DNA from: Pseudomonadota bacterium
GTDB lineage: Bacteria; Desulfobacterota; Desulfovibrionia; Desulfovibrionales; Desulfovibrionaceae
Reading direction: 5' to 3'
Assembly (NCBI GenBank): GCA_023411815.1
Contig: JAEYOJ010000133.1
Coordinates: 1-64,000, forward strand
Length of the DNA: 64,000 nt
Below the pieces are notes generated by a model. That model did not search any database. It was given only the letters and a program-made list of their open reading frames with translations, and had not been told where the DNA came from. Each line of letters begins with the position of its first letter. Within the stretch, counting starts at the first letter, position 1. Shown here piece by piece: positions 17,257 through 26,171 of this stretch. Both the position numbers and the translations under genes were made by a program.

Positions 17257-18753
17257 TCAAGCCGACTTGGCCGCGCCGTCGCTGTCGGGCAGACGGGAAT
17301 CCGCGCCTGTGTCGATCTGGCCAAATCCGCCCAGGTCATCCGTGGATGCCGGTTCGATGAGCATGTATTTGGATTGCCTGGACGCCAGCAGGCGGCATTC
17401 GATCCAGAGCGGAAAGAATATGAGCACGTCGTACAGGGCAACCGCGAGCTTGCCCAGGGTCAGGCTCAGACTGCCCAGGACCCGCAGCAGCCAGGCCGCG
17501 GTTTGCATAAGCCCCAGCAGGGCCACGCCCGCCACGGTGCGCGCCGAGTGCACGAACGACTCCAGGGGAATGGCCACGAAGGTCAGGGCGAAGGGCAGGA
17601 TGAAGCCGAGCACCATCTGGCCGACAGTGGGTATCCAGGCGTAGGCTCCGGCGCGGGACAAGTGCTCCACGCCGGCCAGGGTCTGGCGCAGCGCTTCGTT
17701 GTCCGCCGCGATGCGGTCGCGCATGAAGGCAAGGGCCGACTCGACTCCCGCCAGGGTCAGCAGGATGGCGAAGGCGATCCAGCCCAGACGCCTGCGCATG
17801 CGGTCGTCCATCATGGTGATGAGCGGAAAGAGCCTGGTTATGCGCAGGGCTTCCATGAGGAACAGGCCCATGGCCGTTTCCATGAGAATGATGACCATGG
17901 CCGCGACATTGGAGGTCTTGAACGGTCCGAGGTAGCTGCCGCCGCCGACCATCTCGGACATGGGCAGGGCGATGAGGTTGAAGTTGATGACCGCACCGCC
18001 CAGGGCGATGAGCAGCACCAGGAGCGAGATGCAGAACTGGGTCATGGACGAAGAGGACAGCTTGTGCAGGCTCTTGTCCGACCGCTGGCGGATCTGCTCG
18101 TACTCCTCCATCCGGCGGTCCGCCATGGCCGCCCGTTCTGGCAGTCCGGCCACTGTCCGGCCCACATCGCGCAGATGTCCGGAAAGTTCCCGCCAGCGCG
18201 GAGCCATGCGGTGCAGCAGGGCATGCCGCCGCGCGCTCTGTTTGCGGTAATCGTCCAGAACTTCTTTCTGCTGGCGCTTGAGCGTCTTGTGGATCTCGCC
18301 CAGCACGTTTCCGGCCATGCGGTCCTTGGCGCCGGCCTCCAGGCCCGCCACGGTTTCCACGGCCTGTACCCAGGCCGGTGGAGCGGGCGGCACGTCGAAG
18401 GTGGACTTGTAATCCTCGTCCACGCGCTCGACCAGATCCGCGATCCTGCGCTGCAGGGCCGGAAAGCCAGCCAGATCGCGTGACAGGATCGTCTGAATGC
18501 GCTCGAACTCGCGCTCCAGTTCGGTTTCAGCCTCCAACTCCCCTCGGGCCAGGAGCACGTCCTGGTTGCGCTGGCGCAGAAGAGCCTCGGCGGATTTCAC
18601 GGCGCGGGCGCTCAGGCGCAGGGTATTGTGTGCCACACGGCTGGCGCTGATGATGGCCTGCTGGGCGGGATGTCGCCCGAAGTACATGGCGGCCATGAGC
18701 AGGGCCGCGCCAACGAGCAGGCTTGCGGCCGAGTAGTCTTGCAGGAAGTCCAT
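17257..18753 (-). CDS. Large coiled-coil membrane protein of unknown function
   Basis: A 498-residue protein. It has an N-terminal transmembrane helix (about 8-25), then about 200 residues rich in Glu/Arg/Leu predicted to be long coiled coils (from EAETELEREFERIQTIL to MEEYEQIRQRSDKSL), then four or five hydrophobic segments (FCISLLVLLIALGGAVINF, the VAAMVIILMETAMGLFL region, WIAFAILLTLAGVESAL, VLGFILPFALTFVAI and later). A cytoplasmic or periplasmic acidic tail ends in Ala/Ser. I do not recognise the family. It is directly upstream of the VWA lipoprotein and probably forms a complex with it. Confidence 0.75.
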   Translation of the reverse strand: MDFLQDYSAASLLVGAALLMAAMYFGRHPAQQAIISASRVAHNTLRLSARAVKSAEALLRQRNQDVLLARGELEAETELEREFERIQTILSRDLAGFPALQRRIADLVERVDEDYKSTFDVPPAPPAWVQAVETVAGLEAGAKDRMAGNVLGEIHKTLKRQQKEVLDDYRKQSARRHALLHRMAPRWRELSGHLRDVGRTVAGLPERAAMADRRMEEYEQIRQRSDKSLHKLSSSSMTQFCISLLVLLIALGGAVINFNLIALPMSEMVGGGSYLGPFKTSNVAAMVIILMETAMGLFLMEALRITRLFPLITMMDDRMRRRLGWIAFAILLTLAGVESALAFMRDRIAADNEALRQTLAGVEHLSRAGAYAWIPTVGQMVLGFILPFALTFVAIPLESFVHSARTVAGVALLGLMQTAAWLLRVLGSLSLTLGKLAVALYDVLIFFPLWIECRLLASRQSKYMLIEPASTDDLGGFGQIDTGADSRLPDSDGAAKSA

Positions 18754-19187
18754 ATCATTATCCTCCAGTCCATTTCCTACAAAACCCGTGCCGCGACGGC
18801 ATATTGCAACACCCCTCCCGGTACTTCCCGCGAAGAGTCTTGAATCGGCCTTGTCGATCCATCAATACTGGAAAACCTCTTACCGCTTCGGTCGAATGAA
18901 GGACAAAATATTGCTCACCAAAGTCCAGATACGGCAACGTAATGCTGTCTGCGGGGGGCAACTCAGTGGCTGCGGCGTCGTATGGGCCGCGACACGTTCG
19001 GTAAAGGCGCATGAACGCCTGCGGCACGGTTCCATGCGCTATCGTACGGTGCGGAAGGGCAGGCTTGCGCCATGAATCGATGCGCCGCGCGCAGGCAAGG
19101 TGCGCCTGGGAGGCATGGTTCTGGCGGGAGTGGCTGGTGGAAGGGCGAGTCAATTCCCGGGTCTTGGGTATTATCGGGCAGGGAGAT
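18754..19187. other. Intergenic region without a supported gene
   Basis: About 430 bases between the hybrid kinase and the coiled-coil membrane protein. A 131-codon minus-strand frame covers most of it, but its start lacks a Shine-Dalgarno and the translation has no recognisable features. It probably contains the promoter for the VWA module. Confidence 0.4.
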
Positions 19188-21347
19188 TCAGTTATGGACC
19201 GTGGCGCGGCTCTTCAGGGCCTCGCGCACGGAGCGCAGCAGTTCCTCGCGGCCAAAGGGCTTGGGCAGGAAACCCGTCATGCCGGCGTTCATGATGTTGC
19301 TGCGATCCCCTTCCAGGGCATAGGCCGTGACCGCCACCACGGGTAGATCGCGCGGTGCGTTGCCTGCCTGGCCGGAGCGGATGCGGCTCAGGGCTTCCAG
19401 ACCATCCATTCGCGGCATCTGGATATCCATGAGCACCAGGTCCACGCGTTCGCTGGCCAGCAGATCCAGGGCCTCCTGTCCATCGCAGGCCTCCAGCACG
19501 CGCAGGCCTTCGCGCTCCAGGAGATGGCGGACCAGAAGCCGGTTGGTGGCCTCGTCCTCGGCATGCAGCACCGTGGTGCGTTCGGGCATGGCCAAACCCA
19601 TCGGCTTGCCAGGGCTTGCGGCCTCTGGTTGGATCGCGCGGGGCAGGCAGAGGGTGAAATGGAACTGGCTGCCTCGGCCGACGAAACTACTGGCCTCGAT
19701 TCGCCCGCCCAGCTTGCTAACGATGTGTCGGGCGATGGCCAACCCCAAGCCGGCGCCCCCGTATCGCTTGGTCAGGTAGTCCTCACCCAGGGTGAAACTA
19801 TCAAAAACGTCGGCGAGCTTGTTTTCGGGTATGCCGATGCCGGTATCGGACACAAGGAATGTGACGGGCAGGGTGGCTCGGCCTTGTCCATTTCTTGCGG
19901 CATCCGTGGCCAGCCGCACTTCCAGCCGCACGGAACCCGACTCCGTGAACTTGACCGCGTTGTCCAGAAGGTTGATGAGCACCTGCTTGAGACGCAGTTC
20001 GTCCCCTAACAATTGGCCGGACAGGGCCGGGTCCACGCTGGCCGAGAAATCCAGGCCTTTGAGCCGCGCGCGCACGGAGAAGAAGCGCGCCACCGAGTCC
20101 ACGGTCTCGCTCAGGCCGAAGGGGCGGCTCAGGGGCTCGAAACGCTGGCGCTCCAGAGTGGACAGCGACAGCAGATCGTTGACGAGCCCCAGAAGGTCGC
20201 CGGCCGATGCACGGGCAAGCTCAAGAAACTTGCGCTCCTCCGGCTCGGACCGGGACGTGAGCAGCAGTTCGATCATGCCGATGATGCCATTCAATGGCGT
20301 GCGCAACTCGTGGCTCATGTTGGCCAGGAACTGGGATTTGGCCCTGTCTGCCACCTCGGCCTTCTGACGGGCCTGCATAAGCTCCTGCTCGTCTTTCTTG
20401 CGCTCGGTGATTTCCAGCGCAAAGCCGCCCACTGCCTCTACCTGGCCGGACTCGTTTAGAACAGGGAACATGATGGTGTCGAAGCAGCGCAGGACACCGC
20501 CCAGGCAGAGCTGGATCTCGACGCGCAACGGTCGGGCGGACTCCACGACCTGGCGTCCGTGCTCCAGGAAGGAGCGCGCCTTCTCCTCGCCGAAGACATC
20601 GCTCAGGTGGCGACCCACAACGCTCACGTAGCTCCTGTCCATCAGCGACTCCCAGTGCGGGTTGACCAGGCTGAACCGGCCGTCAGGGTCGATGATGAAC
20701 AAAGGACAGGGAATGTTGTCCAGGAAGCTCCACAACAGGGTGTGCAGCTTGCGGTAGCGGACCTCCTTCTCCAGATATGCGGTAAGGTCCGTCACGATGA
20801 CGTGCAGCAGGTCTTTACGGCACAGGCGGATGGGACTGGCGATGATTTCCACGTCGCGCTGGACGCCTTCGCGGGCCTTGTGCCGCGAGATGATGCGCCG
20901 CGCGGCGTTAGTGCCGGACAGGGCCAGTTCGGACGGGAGCTGATTGTTTTCGGTTGAGGCCAGGTCCGAAAGCCTTTTGCCGGCCATGTCGCTCCGGCCG
21001 TAAAAGTCCCTGGCGCTGGCGTTGGCTTCCACGATGGCCAATGTCTTGGGGTCCACCAGGAGCATGGGGTTCAGGTTGCTGCCGAACAGCCCCTGGTAGG
21101 CGTGGGCCTGATCTTCAAGGGTGTGCCGGTAGCCGCGCACCAGCCTGTAGAGCACAAGGCTGGTGATGGCCACGAACAGCAAACCCTTGATCGTCTGCAG
21201 CCCTTGGACAGGACCGTCTCCGTAGAAATTTGAAAGGATGATGTCTGAAGTGAAGACCCAGGCTGCAGCCAGCAGGAAGTACAGCAGAACTACCCGCAGG
21301 ATGCCCGCATCAAGGGACATGAATGTGGATGGCTGTTTGCTTTTCAT
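19188..21347 (-). CDS. Hybrid sensor histidine kinase with PAS domains
   Basis: A 719-residue membrane kinase. Two N-terminal hydrophobic segments (about 13-40 and 52-66) flank a short periplasmic loop. Two PAS domains follow (about 85-195 and 205-320). HisKA has SHELRTPLNGIIGMIELL, the ATPase has NLLDNAVKFT, DTGIGIP and GLGLAIARHIVSKLGG, and a C-terminal receiver has DEATNRLL and the phosphoacceptor in LMDIQMPRMDG. No Hpt or output regulator gene is adjacent, so its phosphorelay partner is elsewhere. No strong Shine-Dalgarno is seen at the first ATG. Confidence 0.9.
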   Translation of the reverse strand: MKSKQPSTFMSLDAGILRVVLLYFLLAAAWVFTSDIILSNFYGDGPVQGLQTIKGLLFVAITSLVLYRLVRGYRHTLEDQAHAYQGLFGSNLNPMLLVDPKTLAIVEANASARDFYGRSDMAGKRLSDLASTENNQLPSELALSGTNAARRIISRHKAREGVQRDVEIIASPIRLCRKDLLHVIVTDLTAYLEKEVRYRKLHTLLWSFLDNIPCPLFIIDPDGRFSLVNPHWESLMDRSYVSVVGRHLSDVFGEEKARSFLEHGRQVVESARPLRVEIQLCLGGVLRCFDTIMFPVLNESGQVEAVGGFALEITERKKDEQELMQARQKAEVADRAKSQFLANMSHELRTPLNGIIGMIELLLTSRSEPEERKFLELARASAGDLLGLVNDLLSLSTLERQRFEPLSRPFGLSETVDSVARFFSVRARLKGLDFSASVDPALSGQLLGDELRLKQVLINLLDNAVKFTESGSVRLEVRLATDAARNGQGRATLPVTFLVSDTGIGIPENKLADVFDSFTLGEDYLTKRYGGAGLGLAIARHIVSKLGGRIEASSFVGRGSQFHFTLCLPRAIQPEAASPGKPMGLAMPERTTVLHAEDEATNRLLVRHLLEREGLRVLEACDGQEALDLLASERVDLVLMDIQMPRMDGLEALSRIRSGQAGNAPRDLPVVAVTAYALEGDRSNIMNAGMTGFLPKPFGREELLRSVREALKSRATVHN

Positions 21348-21562
21348 TTCGCAAAGCCAATTGCAGGTGCATGCAGTAATTTGTTAACTGCTCAACAATA
21401 AGTACCCTTGCTGGTATTGCATATTGACTTTGTAGGCTTTGCTTCTGAAAAGCACAAGGAAAAAGGCTGCGTATGGGCCACGCATCGGAAAAAACAGCCG
21501 ATGGAAAGGCTACCATACGAAAATCCGTACGGAAGGCTGGAATCAAGGCCTGTTTCAAATCG

Positions 21563-23341
21563 TCACTTGCCGGCTGCCGCAGGCAGGAAAACCCGCACCA
21601 CGGCGCCTTGGCCTTCCTTGCTTTCGATTTCAAGACGGCCGCCGTGGTCCTGCACGAGCTTGTGCGCGATGGCCAGGCCCAGGCCGGTGCCCTGGGAGCG
21701 GGTGGTGAAGAACGGCTCCAGGGCATGCTCGCGGGCTTCGGGGCTGAAGCCGCGGCCCGTGTCGGCGACGGAGAGAAGCATGTCGCTCCCGGCTGGCTCG
21801 GCGGTTACGGTCACCCGGCCTCCGGTCTCGGGAAGGGCGGCAAGGCTGTTCATGATGAGGTTGAGCAGGACCTGCTTGAGACCGTCGGGATCGGCGCGTA
21901 CGCTCGGTGCGCTGGCGTCGAAGCGCAACTCGGCCTTGGCCGTGGCGGCCTCGCCTTCCAGCAATCGCCGCAGATCTTCGAACAATGCCCGCGTGTCCAC
22001 TTCCTGGGGCGCCAGGCTCTGAGGCCGGGCCAGAAAGAGCATGTCCGTGATGACCTTGTTCAACCGGTCGGCCTCCCGGACCATGGTCCGGGCGTACTCC
22101 TCGTCCGGGCGCACGCCCTGGAACTTCTTGAGGAAGAATTGTGCGAATCCGCGCAGGGCCGAGAGCGGATTGCGGATCTCGTGAGCAACGCCGGCGGCCA
22201 GGCGGCCCACGGCGGCCAGCTTCTCGGCTTCGGCCAGGCGGCGCTCCAGGGCCTTGACCCGCGTGCGGTCGCGCACAAGCACCAGACTGGAGCCGGGGCC
22301 GTCGTCCGTTTCGCCGACCGGCCGGCGCAGAACCTCGATCCGTTTGCCTCCCAGCTCGATTTCGGCCCAGGCTTCGTCCCCGTGTCCCTCGTCGTTCATG
22401 GGCCGCAAGGCCAGCCAGTCAAGAGACGAGCCCACGAGCATGCCGGGAGCCCTGTCCAGAATGGTGTGGGCCGCCGGGTTGGCCGCGCGCACGACGCCCT
22501 GGCCGTCGAGGCTCAACAGTCCGTCGGGCATGTCGTCCAGCAGGCGGGCATGAAAGCGCTGCAGGGCCAGGTAGGCGCGGGACTGCTCGCGCCGGCGCAG
22601 GTAATAGGTGAAGAAGGCCAGGAACCCCGCGGCGGCGGCCAGGATGAAGCCCGTCTGGTACATGGCCGTGCGCTGGAACTCGTTGTACAGGCCAAGGTAA
22701 TCCTCCACGTCCAGGCCCATGACCATGTACAGCACGGGAGCTCTCCGCGCGCCGGGCATGGACGATCCCTCGGGAAAACGGGGGGACCGCTCGAAGCCGC
22801 GCGATTCGGGAAGGCCGCGCTCCTGCATGCCTTGGCAGAATCGGGCCACGGCCGGTCTCGCGCGTTCCGCCAGGAACAACACGCGCCCGCCGTCCTGCGC
22901 CTGCAGCGAATACCAGCGCCCCGTCTCTTGCAGCACGCGCATGCTCTCGGCCGACAGCGCAAAGGGTTTGTCGGCTTGAGCCGCGGATGAGATGACGACT
23001 TGGCCATTGGTGTCGAGCAGGCCCAGGAAGCGGACGTTGCTGTCCTCGGTCAGTTCGGCCAGGAGCTCGCCCGTGAGGGGTGGGAGCGGCTCATCCCTCG
23101 GGGCGGAAAAGCCGTGATGCCGGATCGAGTCGGACATCATGCGGCGCAGGGAACCTTGCAGGTGGGATTGCGTGGAGCGCAGCACGACCTCGGCCGAGAG
23201 GAGCATGTGGCGCATGACCAGTTCGCGCTGCTGGCGTACGCTGTTCCAGGTGGCCAGGATGAGGCTCGCTGCCACGATTCCCGTGGCCGCCATGGCCACC
23301 AGCAGCGGCAGTCTGCGGCTCTGGGTGACGCTGATCTCCAT
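21563..23341 (-). CDS. zraS: Sensor histidine kinase, ZraS-like
   Basis: A 592-residue membrane kinase: transmembrane helix about 10-32, a periplasmic sensor of about 210 residues, second helix (TGFILAAAAGFLAFFTYYL), PAS domain starting RFHARLLDDMPDGLL, HisKA with phosphoaccepting His in GVAHEIRNPLSALRGFAQF, and ATPase with LNLIMNSLAALP, DTGRGF and GTGLGLAIAHKLVQDHGG. This architecture fits ZraS/AtoS-type partners of NtrC-class regulators. The ATG at 23341 follows AGAGG; a longer frame from 23392 lacks a Shine-Dalgarno. The zraP-like gene lies about 185 bases upstream in the same orientation; the probable partner regulator lies at 13110-14543. Confidence 0.85.
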   Translation of the reverse strand: MEISVTQSRRLPLLVAMAATGIVAASLILATWNSVRQQRELVMRHMLLSAEVVLRSTQSHLQGSLRRMMSDSIRHHGFSAPRDEPLPPLTGELLAELTEDSNVRFLGLLDTNGQVVISSAAQADKPFALSAESMRVLQETGRWYSLQAQDGGRVLFLAERARPAVARFCQGMQERGLPESRGFERSPRFPEGSSMPGARRAPVLYMVMGLDVEDYLGLYNEFQRTAMYQTGFILAAAAGFLAFFTYYLRRREQSRAYLALQRFHARLLDDMPDGLLSLDGQGVVRAANPAAHTILDRAPGMLVGSSLDWLALRPMNDEGHGDEAWAEIELGGKRIEVLRRPVGETDDGPGSSLVLVRDRTRVKALERRLAEAEKLAAVGRLAAGVAHEIRNPLSALRGFAQFFLKKFQGVRPDEEYARTMVREADRLNKVITDMLFLARPQSLAPQEVDTRALFEDLRRLLEGEAATAKAELRFDASAPSVRADPDGLKQVLLNLIMNSLAALPETGGRVTVTAEPAGSDMLLSVADTGRGFSPEAREHALEPFFTTRSQGTGLGLAIAHKLVQDHGGRLEIESKEGQGAVVRVFLPAAAGK

Positions 23342-23415
23342 GAGTTCCTCTCGTCCTGGCGCGTTGGCGGCTTGGCCGTGTGCCGAGTTCATGGGCTCTG
23401 GCCGGGCGCCGGCGT

Positions 23416-23500
23416 CCTCCGTTCCGGTTCGGGCTTTTTACGAGCCGGAACGGAGGCCGGCAATGCCTCGGCGCGGCGGGAGGCCGTCCCCCCGCCGCGC
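23416..23500. repeat. Two strong hairpins between zraP-like and zraS-like genes
   Basis: The first stem pairs 23416-23431 with 23441-23456 (16 bp, one G-U). The second pairs 23471-23480 with 23491-23500 (10 bp, all but one G-C pairs or equivalent, perfect). Both lie in the 185-base spacer. In the direction of the genes neither has a T-run after it, so partial attenuation or mRNA-end protection of zraP is more likely than full termination. Confidence 0.6.
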
Positions 23501-23526
23501 ATTTTGTCATGAAGGCGCTGGCGTAT

Positions 23527-24066
23527 CTATATGTTGGAGGCGGGAGCTTTCTGCATGGGGCCGTTCATCATGACGGGGTTGCGCATCATCTGCTTGCCGC
23601 CCATCATGCCCTTGCCGTGCATCATACCCTTGCCGCCCATCATGCCGCAACCGCCCATGCGGCCCATGCCCATGCCGACCTGGGGAAGGCCCTCCTTCTT
23701 GAGGGTCTCGTTGAGGGCCTCGCGCTCTGCGTACTGCTTGGCGCGCAGGCTCTTGAGTTCGCCCACGAGCTGGCTGATGCGCTCGGGCTTGGTGTTCGGG
23801 TTCTTGGCAAGTGCGTTCAACTCGGTATTCTTGGCCCAGATGTCCTCGCGCAGGGCATGGGTCTTCTTGCTGTAGTTGGACAGGATATTGTCGAACTTGG
23901 CCTGCTGCTCCGGGGTCAGTGCCGGAGCCTGGACCTGGGCCTGCTTGGCGTCGTCGGCCTTGGGGGAGCCGTGATCGTGCGCGCCGGTCTGGGCCAGGGC
24001 CAGTGAGGCGGAAAGCAGGACAGCCATGCCGGTGAGGGCGAAAATACGCAGTGACTTGCAATTCAT
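23527..24066 (-). CDS. zraP: ZraP-like periplasmic zinc-associated chaperone
   Basis: A 179-residue exported protein. Signal peptide MNCKSLRIFALTGMAVLLSASLALA; a helical core with LTPEQQAKFDNILSNYSKK and an Arg/Lys/Glu-rich segment typical of ZraP/CpxP-like folds; and a long C-terminal Met/Gly-rich tail (GMGMGRMGGCGMM and repeated GMM) with Cys and His, plausible for metal binding. E. coli ZraP is shorter, so the tail is a notable extension. GGAGAG precedes the start. A sigma-54 promoter lies 47 bases upstream. It is expected to repress ZraS signalling or protect envelope proteins during metal stress. Confidence 0.85.
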   Translation of the reverse strand: MNCKSLRIFALTGMAVLLSASLALAQTGAHDHGSPKADDAKQAQVQAPALTPEQQAKFDNILSNYSKKTHALREDIWAKNTELNALAKNPNTKPERISQLVGELKSLRAKQYAEREALNETLKKEGLPQVGMGMGRMGGCGMMGGKGMMHGKGMMGGKQMMRNPVMMNGPMQKAPASNI

Positions 24067-24112
24067 GAGTATCTCTCCATGTCAGGGGGTATTGCGGACT
24101 TGTCGTGTACCT

Positions 24113-24128
24113 AGCATGGCTTGTGCCA
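24113..24128 (-). promoter_or_regulatory. Sigma-54 promoter of the zraP-like gene
   Basis: On the minus strand the bases read TGGCACAAGCCATGCT: a perfect -24 element TGGCAC, correct spacing, and a -12 element differing from TTGCT at one base. It predicts transcription starting near 24102, about 36 bases before the coding start, and fits control by the NtrC-class ZraR-like regulator. Confidence 0.75.
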
Positions 24129-24202
24129 AGTTATTATAGTACGCTTTATCAAGTACTTGTGCTGATTCTCCGAAAAGCGTGGCCTTGGATTCGTTCAGTT
24201 TT

Positions 24203-24267
24203 GTGCAATTGTCTGCACTTTGCGCATAGCGTCCCGACGCATGTGCATGGCATATTGCACAAGTGCA
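24203..24267. promoter_or_regulatory. Array of GTGCA/TGCAC half-sites, candidate activator-binding region
   Basis: Five copies occur in 65 bases: GTGCA at 24203, TGCAC at 24214, GTGCA at 24243, TGCAC at 24256 and GTGCA at 24263. They form inverted pairs with 6-, 8- and 2-base gaps. They lie 75-140 bases upstream of the zraP -24 element, the usual distance for a sigma-54 enhancer. They also sit upstream of the divergent NifU-domain gene. Confidence 0.5.
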
Positions 24268-24375
24268 TCACGCTCGTTCAGAGGCCGTTGTCGGCGGCCG
24301 ATCGCGCCATGCGCCCGTAACCGTTTGCGCATCAAATTGACATGCCGGAACAAAGGAAGTAGCAGGATCACCACT

Positions 24376-24618
24376 ATGACGCTCAGGGAAATGACGATGC
24401 GCGAACGGGTGCAGGCGGCTCTGGATATGATCCGCCCGGTCCTGCGGGCCGACGGCGGGGATGTCGAGCTTGTCGATGTCACCGACGCCGGCGTGGTCAA
24501 GGTCCGCCTGCGGGGCGCCTGCCAGGGCTGCACCATGTCCAGGATGACCCTCAAGAACGGCATCGAGCGCACCATCCTCAAGGGAATCCCTGAAGTGAAA
24601 TCCGTAGAGTCCGTCTGA
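24376..24618 (+). CDS. NifU C-terminal-domain Fe-S scaffold protein
   Basis: An 80-residue protein consisting only of the NifU/Nfu C-terminal domain: VQAALDMIRPVLRADGGDVELVDV and the CxxC cluster-binding motif GACQGCTMS. Stand-alone proteins of this size carry or transfer a [4Fe-4S] cluster between subunits. AGGA lies about 8 bases before the ATG; an internal ATG at 24394 is an alternative. It is followed by its own terminator and then gltX. Confidence 0.92.
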   Translation: MTLREMTMRERVQAALDMIRPVLRADGGDVELVDVTDAGVVKVRLRGACQGCTMSRMTLKNGIERTILKGIPEVKSVESV

Positions 24619-24642
24619 CACGGGCGTTGCCGAACGACTAAG

Positions 24643-24668
24643 AAAGGCGGGCCGGCCCCGCCTTTTTT
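24643..24668 (+). terminator. Terminator of the NifU-domain gene
   Basis: A 9-bp stem (24643-24651 with 24657-24665) has a 5-base loop and runs into six Ts (24663-24668). Confidence 0.8.
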
Positions 24669-24705
24669 CGTGGTCCGGCCGCCCTGCATCCAGGGAGAAC
24701 AAGAC

Positions 24706-26094
24706 ATGACACGCATGGTCACCCGCTTCGCGCCGAGCCCCACGGGCTACCTGCACGTGGGCGGCGCGCGCACGGCGATTTTCAACTGGCTGCTGGCCAG
24801 GCACAATCAAGGCCGCTTCATCCTGCGCATCGAAGACACGGATCGCGAGCGCTCCACTCCCGAAGCCACGCAGGCCATCCTGGACGGCATGTCCTGGCTG
24901 GGCCTGGACTGGGACGAGCTGCACTACCAGAGCCAGCGCGCGGACCTGCACAACGAGTACATCGACCGCATGCTGGAGAACGGTCACGCCTACTGGTGCT
25001 CCTGCACGCCGGATGAGGTCCAGGCCATGCGCGACAAGGCCATGGCCGAGGGCCGCAAACCCAAGTACGATCTGACATGCCGTGAGCGCAATCTCGGCCC
25101 CGGTCCCGGCCGCTGCGTGCGCCTCAAGGCCCCGCTCGCCGGCTCCACGGGCTGGAACGACCTGGTCAAGGGCCACATCGCCTTCCCCAACGAGGAGTTG
25201 GACGACCTCGTGCTGCGCCGTTCCGACGGCACGCCGGTCTACAACGTGGCCGTGGTCGTGGACGACATCACCATGGGCGTGACCACCATCATCCGCGGCG
25301 ACGACCACGTGTCCAACACGCCCAAGCAGATCCTCATCTATCAGGCCCTGGGAGCCGATCTGCCCGAGTTCGGCCATGTGCCCATGATCCTGGGCCCGGA
25401 CAAGAAGAAGCTCTCCAAGCGCCACGGCGCCACCAGCGTGGTGCAGTACCAGGACGAGGGCTATCTGCCCGAGGCCATGGTCAATTACCTGCTGCGCCTG
25501 GGCTGGTCCCTGGGCGACAAGGAGATCTTCTCCAGGCAGGAGATGGTCGAGCTGTTCACGCCCGCCAATCTGGGCTCCTCGCCGGCGGTCTTCGACCAGA
25601 AGAAGCTCAACGCGCTCAACGCGCACTACATCAAGGAGTCCTCGCCCGAGCGGCTGGCCGGGCTGCTGCTGCCGTTCTTCGCGGCCAAGGGCCTGTCGAC
25701 CGATGCGTCCTACGTGGCCAAGCTCGCGCCCATGTTCCAGCCCCGCGCCCAGACCCTCAAGGAGATGGCCGAGAAGGCCGAGTTCTTCCTGCTGGACGAC
25801 GCCGCGCTGGAGTACGACCAGGCCGCGGTGCAGAAGTTCATCACCGCGGAGACCAAGCCGCACCTGGCCGCCATCCGCGAGGGTCTGGCCGGTCTGCCCG
25901 ATTTCGAAGAAAGCGCCGTGGAAGGGGTGCTGAACGCCTATGTGGCCGAGAAGGGTGTCTCCTTCAAGGACATAGCTCAGCCCCTGCGCGTGGCTCTGAC
26001 CGGCAAGACCGCCTCGCCCGGCCTGCATGAGACCATCGCCGCTCTGGGCAAGGAAAAAACCCTGAACAGGCTGGAGCGCGCCCTGAAGCTGTAG
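24706..26094 (+). CDS. gltX: Glutamate-tRNA ligase
   Basis: A 462-residue class I aminoacyl-tRNA synthetase. It has the HIGH-like motif in RFAPSPTGYLHVGGARTA, a CSC...YDLTC zinc-type cysteine set, and KMSKS-like KKLSKRHGA. Length is standard. The ATG at 24706 follows AGGGAG; twelve upstream in-frame codons overlap the preceding terminator region and are excluded. The gene ends with its own hairpin terminator. Confidence 0.97.
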   Translation: MTRMVTRFAPSPTGYLHVGGARTAIFNWLLARHNQGRFILRIEDTDRERSTPEATQAILDGMSWLGLDWDELHYQSQRADLHNEYIDRMLENGHAYWCSCTPDEVQAMRDKAMAEGRKPKYDLTCRERNLGPGPGRCVRLKAPLAGSTGWNDLVKGHIAFPNEELDDLVLRRSDGTPVYNVAVVVDDITMGVTTIIRGDDHVSNTPKQILIYQALGADLPEFGHVPMILGPDKKKLSKRHGATSVVQYQDEGYLPEAMVNYLLRLGWSLGDKEIFSRQEMVELFTPANLGSSPAVFDQKKLNALNAHYIKESSPERLAGLLLPFFAAKGLSTDASYVAKLAPMFQPRAQTLKEMAEKAEFFLLDDAALEYDQAAVQKFITAETKPHLAAIREGLAGLPDFEESAVEGVLNAYVAEKGVSFKDIAQPLRVALTGKTASPGLHETIAALGKEKTLNRLERALKL

Positions 26095-26136
26095 CCGAGG
26101 CGAGGCGCCCCGTGCGGGCGGGGCAATGTGATGAAG

Positions 26137-26171
26137 AACCCCATCGGGTCAGGCCCGGTGGGGTTTTGTTT
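26137..26171 (+). terminator. Terminator of gltX
   Basis: A 12-bp stem (26137-26148 with 26154-26165, one G-U pair) has a 5-base loop and continues into TTTTGTTTG. Confidence 0.75.

Noticed and set aside
18758..19153. 131-codon minus-strand frame in the gap before the coiled-coil membrane protein
   Set aside because: No Shine-Dalgarno, no domain, odd composition; treated as noncoding.
24268..26028. 586-codon minus-strand frame opposite gltX
   Set aside because: Complement of gltX and the NifU-domain gene; typical shadow composition.
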